Shown here piece by piece: positions 63,182 through 64,000 of a DNA stretch of 64,000 nucleotides. The translations under genes and the position numbers were made by a program. The DNA lies in NCBI GenBank assembly GCA_028292265.1, contig JAQGMR010000013.1, positions 1-64,000 on the forward strand, given 5' to 3'. Every line of letters starts with the position of its first letter. Positions within the stretch are counted from its first letter, which is position 1. The notes under the pieces are model-generated. The model was given only the letters and a program-made list of their open reading frames with translations. It searched no databases and was not told where the DNA came from. Source of the DNA: Herminiimonas sp. Lineage in GTDB: Bacteria; Pseudomonadota; Gammaproteobacteria; Burkholderiales; Burkholderiaceae_D.

Positions 63182-64000
63182 TCATGCGGCGCTACCGCCA
63201 ATTTTTGCGGTCGCTTTTCGTAATTGGGGCACTGCGAAGTCAAGAAAGCGGCGCATCTTGAGTGGCATCTGGCCGCGCGACGCGTGGAGCAGATTGACAG
63301 GTGCGGGTTCCGGTTCGAATTCAGTAAGGATTATTTGCAGTGCTCCAGCGTTAACCGCCTCGAGGACTTGATAGTGCAACAGCCGTGTAACGCCAACGCC
63401 GCGTGCAGCACCTTCCGCCGCGGCCTCTGTTGTCGTCACTGACAAGCGGGGTACGACAGGAATTTCGAAGGTCGTTCCTGAACCCAGAGCTTTGAATTGC
63501 CATCGTGGAGAGAGCATCGGTGTATCGACAGTGACGCATCGCAGGTTCAGGAGATTCTCGGGGGTCGTTGGTACGCCCCACCGGCTCATAAAATCGGGGC
63601 TTGCGCATACCACGGTCCGCATATTGCCAACTTGTGTTGCCACCATGGAGCTATCCGGCAGCTTGCCAATTCGCACGGCCATATCGATGTGATCGTCGGT
63701 AAGGCTGACGTTCCGATCGGTCAGGACAAGGCGGATATTGATCTCGGCGAACATCGCAAGGAAGTCGGCGACCACGGGTAGCACATGCAGTCTGCCGAAC
63801 GAAATTGGCGCAGTAATCACCAATTCGCCCTTTGGCGCATTGAACTCGCCTGCTGCCTCCTGTTCAGCATCTTCGACTAGTCCCAGGATCCGCCGCGCCG
63901 CCGCGATGTAGCTTATGCCTGCGTCCGTAAGTGTGAGCTTGCGGGTGGTTCGAATGAGAAGTCGTGTGCCCAAGCGGGTTTCAAGGTCGGAAACCTTGCG
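63182..64000 (-). CDS. LysR-family transcriptional regulator, 5' end outside the window
   Basis: The frame is open to the right edge, giving 272 residues without the first about 30. It begins within the helix-turn-helix end (RKVSDLETRLGTRLLIRTTR), followed by KLTLTDAGISYIAAARRIL and a CrgA-type effector domain (GELVITAPISFGRLHVLPVV). It lies upstream of, and in the same direction as, the enoyl-CoA hydratase operon, separated by the TetR-type operator. Whether it also controls the cluster is unknown. Confidence 0.85.
   Translation of the reverse strand, partial: RKVSDLETRLGTRLLIRTTRKLTLTDAGISYIAAARRILGLVEDAEQEAAGEFNAPKGELVITAPISFGRLHVLPVVADFLAMFAEINIRLVLTDRNVSLTDDHIDMAVRIGKLPDSSMVATQVGNMRTVVCASPDFMSRWGVPTTPENLLNLRCVTVDTPMLSPRWQFKALGSGTTFEIPVVPRLSVTTTEAAAEGAARGVGVTRLLHYQVLEAVNAGALQIILTEFEPEPAPVNLLHASRGQMPLKMRRFLDFAVPQLRKATAKIGGSAA

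Overview
The window reads as chromosomal DNA of a Burkholderiales betaproteobacterium, most likely of the Oxalobacteraceae/Herbaspirillum-like group. This is inferred from the nadD-rsfS-rlmH-maf-rng order, three tripartite-tricarboxylate (Bug/TctC) binding proteins, DUF2917 and DUF3311 proteins and overall high GC. No rRNA, tRNA, CRISPR array, insertion sequence or phage gene was recognised.

Layout. 1-3664: housekeeping operon with the 3' end of nadD, then rsfS (with a long histone-H1-like tail), rlmH, maf and rng, overlapping or tightly spaced. 3784-11567: accessory genes (small lipoprotein, exported Vgb-like beta-propeller, cupin, diheme cytochrome lipoprotein, GNAT/FemAB-like acyltransferase, DUF3311 plus sodium:solute symporter). 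11874-13134: decayed remnant of a formate dehydrogenase operon (frameshifted torD-type chaperone, then an interrupted and truncated gamma subunit; catalytic subunits missing). 13406-18242: GH16 glucanase lipoprotein, LigJ-type 4-oxalomesaconate hydratase, a Bug protein and a YrpB-type flavin oxidoreductase. 18648-26651: glycerol-3-phosphate block with a SorC/DeoR regulator, ugpQ, divergent glpD and ugpC-ugpB-ugpA-ugpE. 26709-29133: EEP-family hydrolase, DUF4189 protein and an orphan protein. 29261-34913: LPS core assembly and export (waaF-like, AhpD-like peroxidase, msbA, family 2 and family 9 glycosyltransferases). 34990-47334: mostly core genes (LysR, DUF2917, dnaE, trhO, wrbA, pirin, LysR, gluQ, rhlE, sixA, GlsB/YeaQ). 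47699-51807: tctCBA transporter with a divergent GntR regulator and a strong terminator-like hairpin after tctC. 51897-54644: two truncated gene ends meeting at a probable deletion scar, a 3-hydroxyacyl-CoA dehydrogenase, DUF72 and an exported methyltransferase. 54944-64000: a CoA-thioester catabolic cluster (two class III CoA-transferases, acyl-CoA dehydrogenase, TetR, two enoyl-CoA hydratases, Bug protein, quinone oxidoreductase), then a LysR gene cut by the window edge.

The most interesting unit is the last one. A 17-bp sequence, ATACTACTCAGTATTAT, containing an inverted repeat occurs exactly in the divergent promoter region at 57374-57393 and again at 63080-63096, just upstream of the enoyl-CoA hydratase operon. 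With a TetR gene inside the cluster, this points to one local regulon covering uptake, CoA activation, dehydrogenation and hydration of an unidentified carboxylic acid. Gene starts were set from visible Shine-Dalgarno sequences where possible; several differ from the longest open frame.
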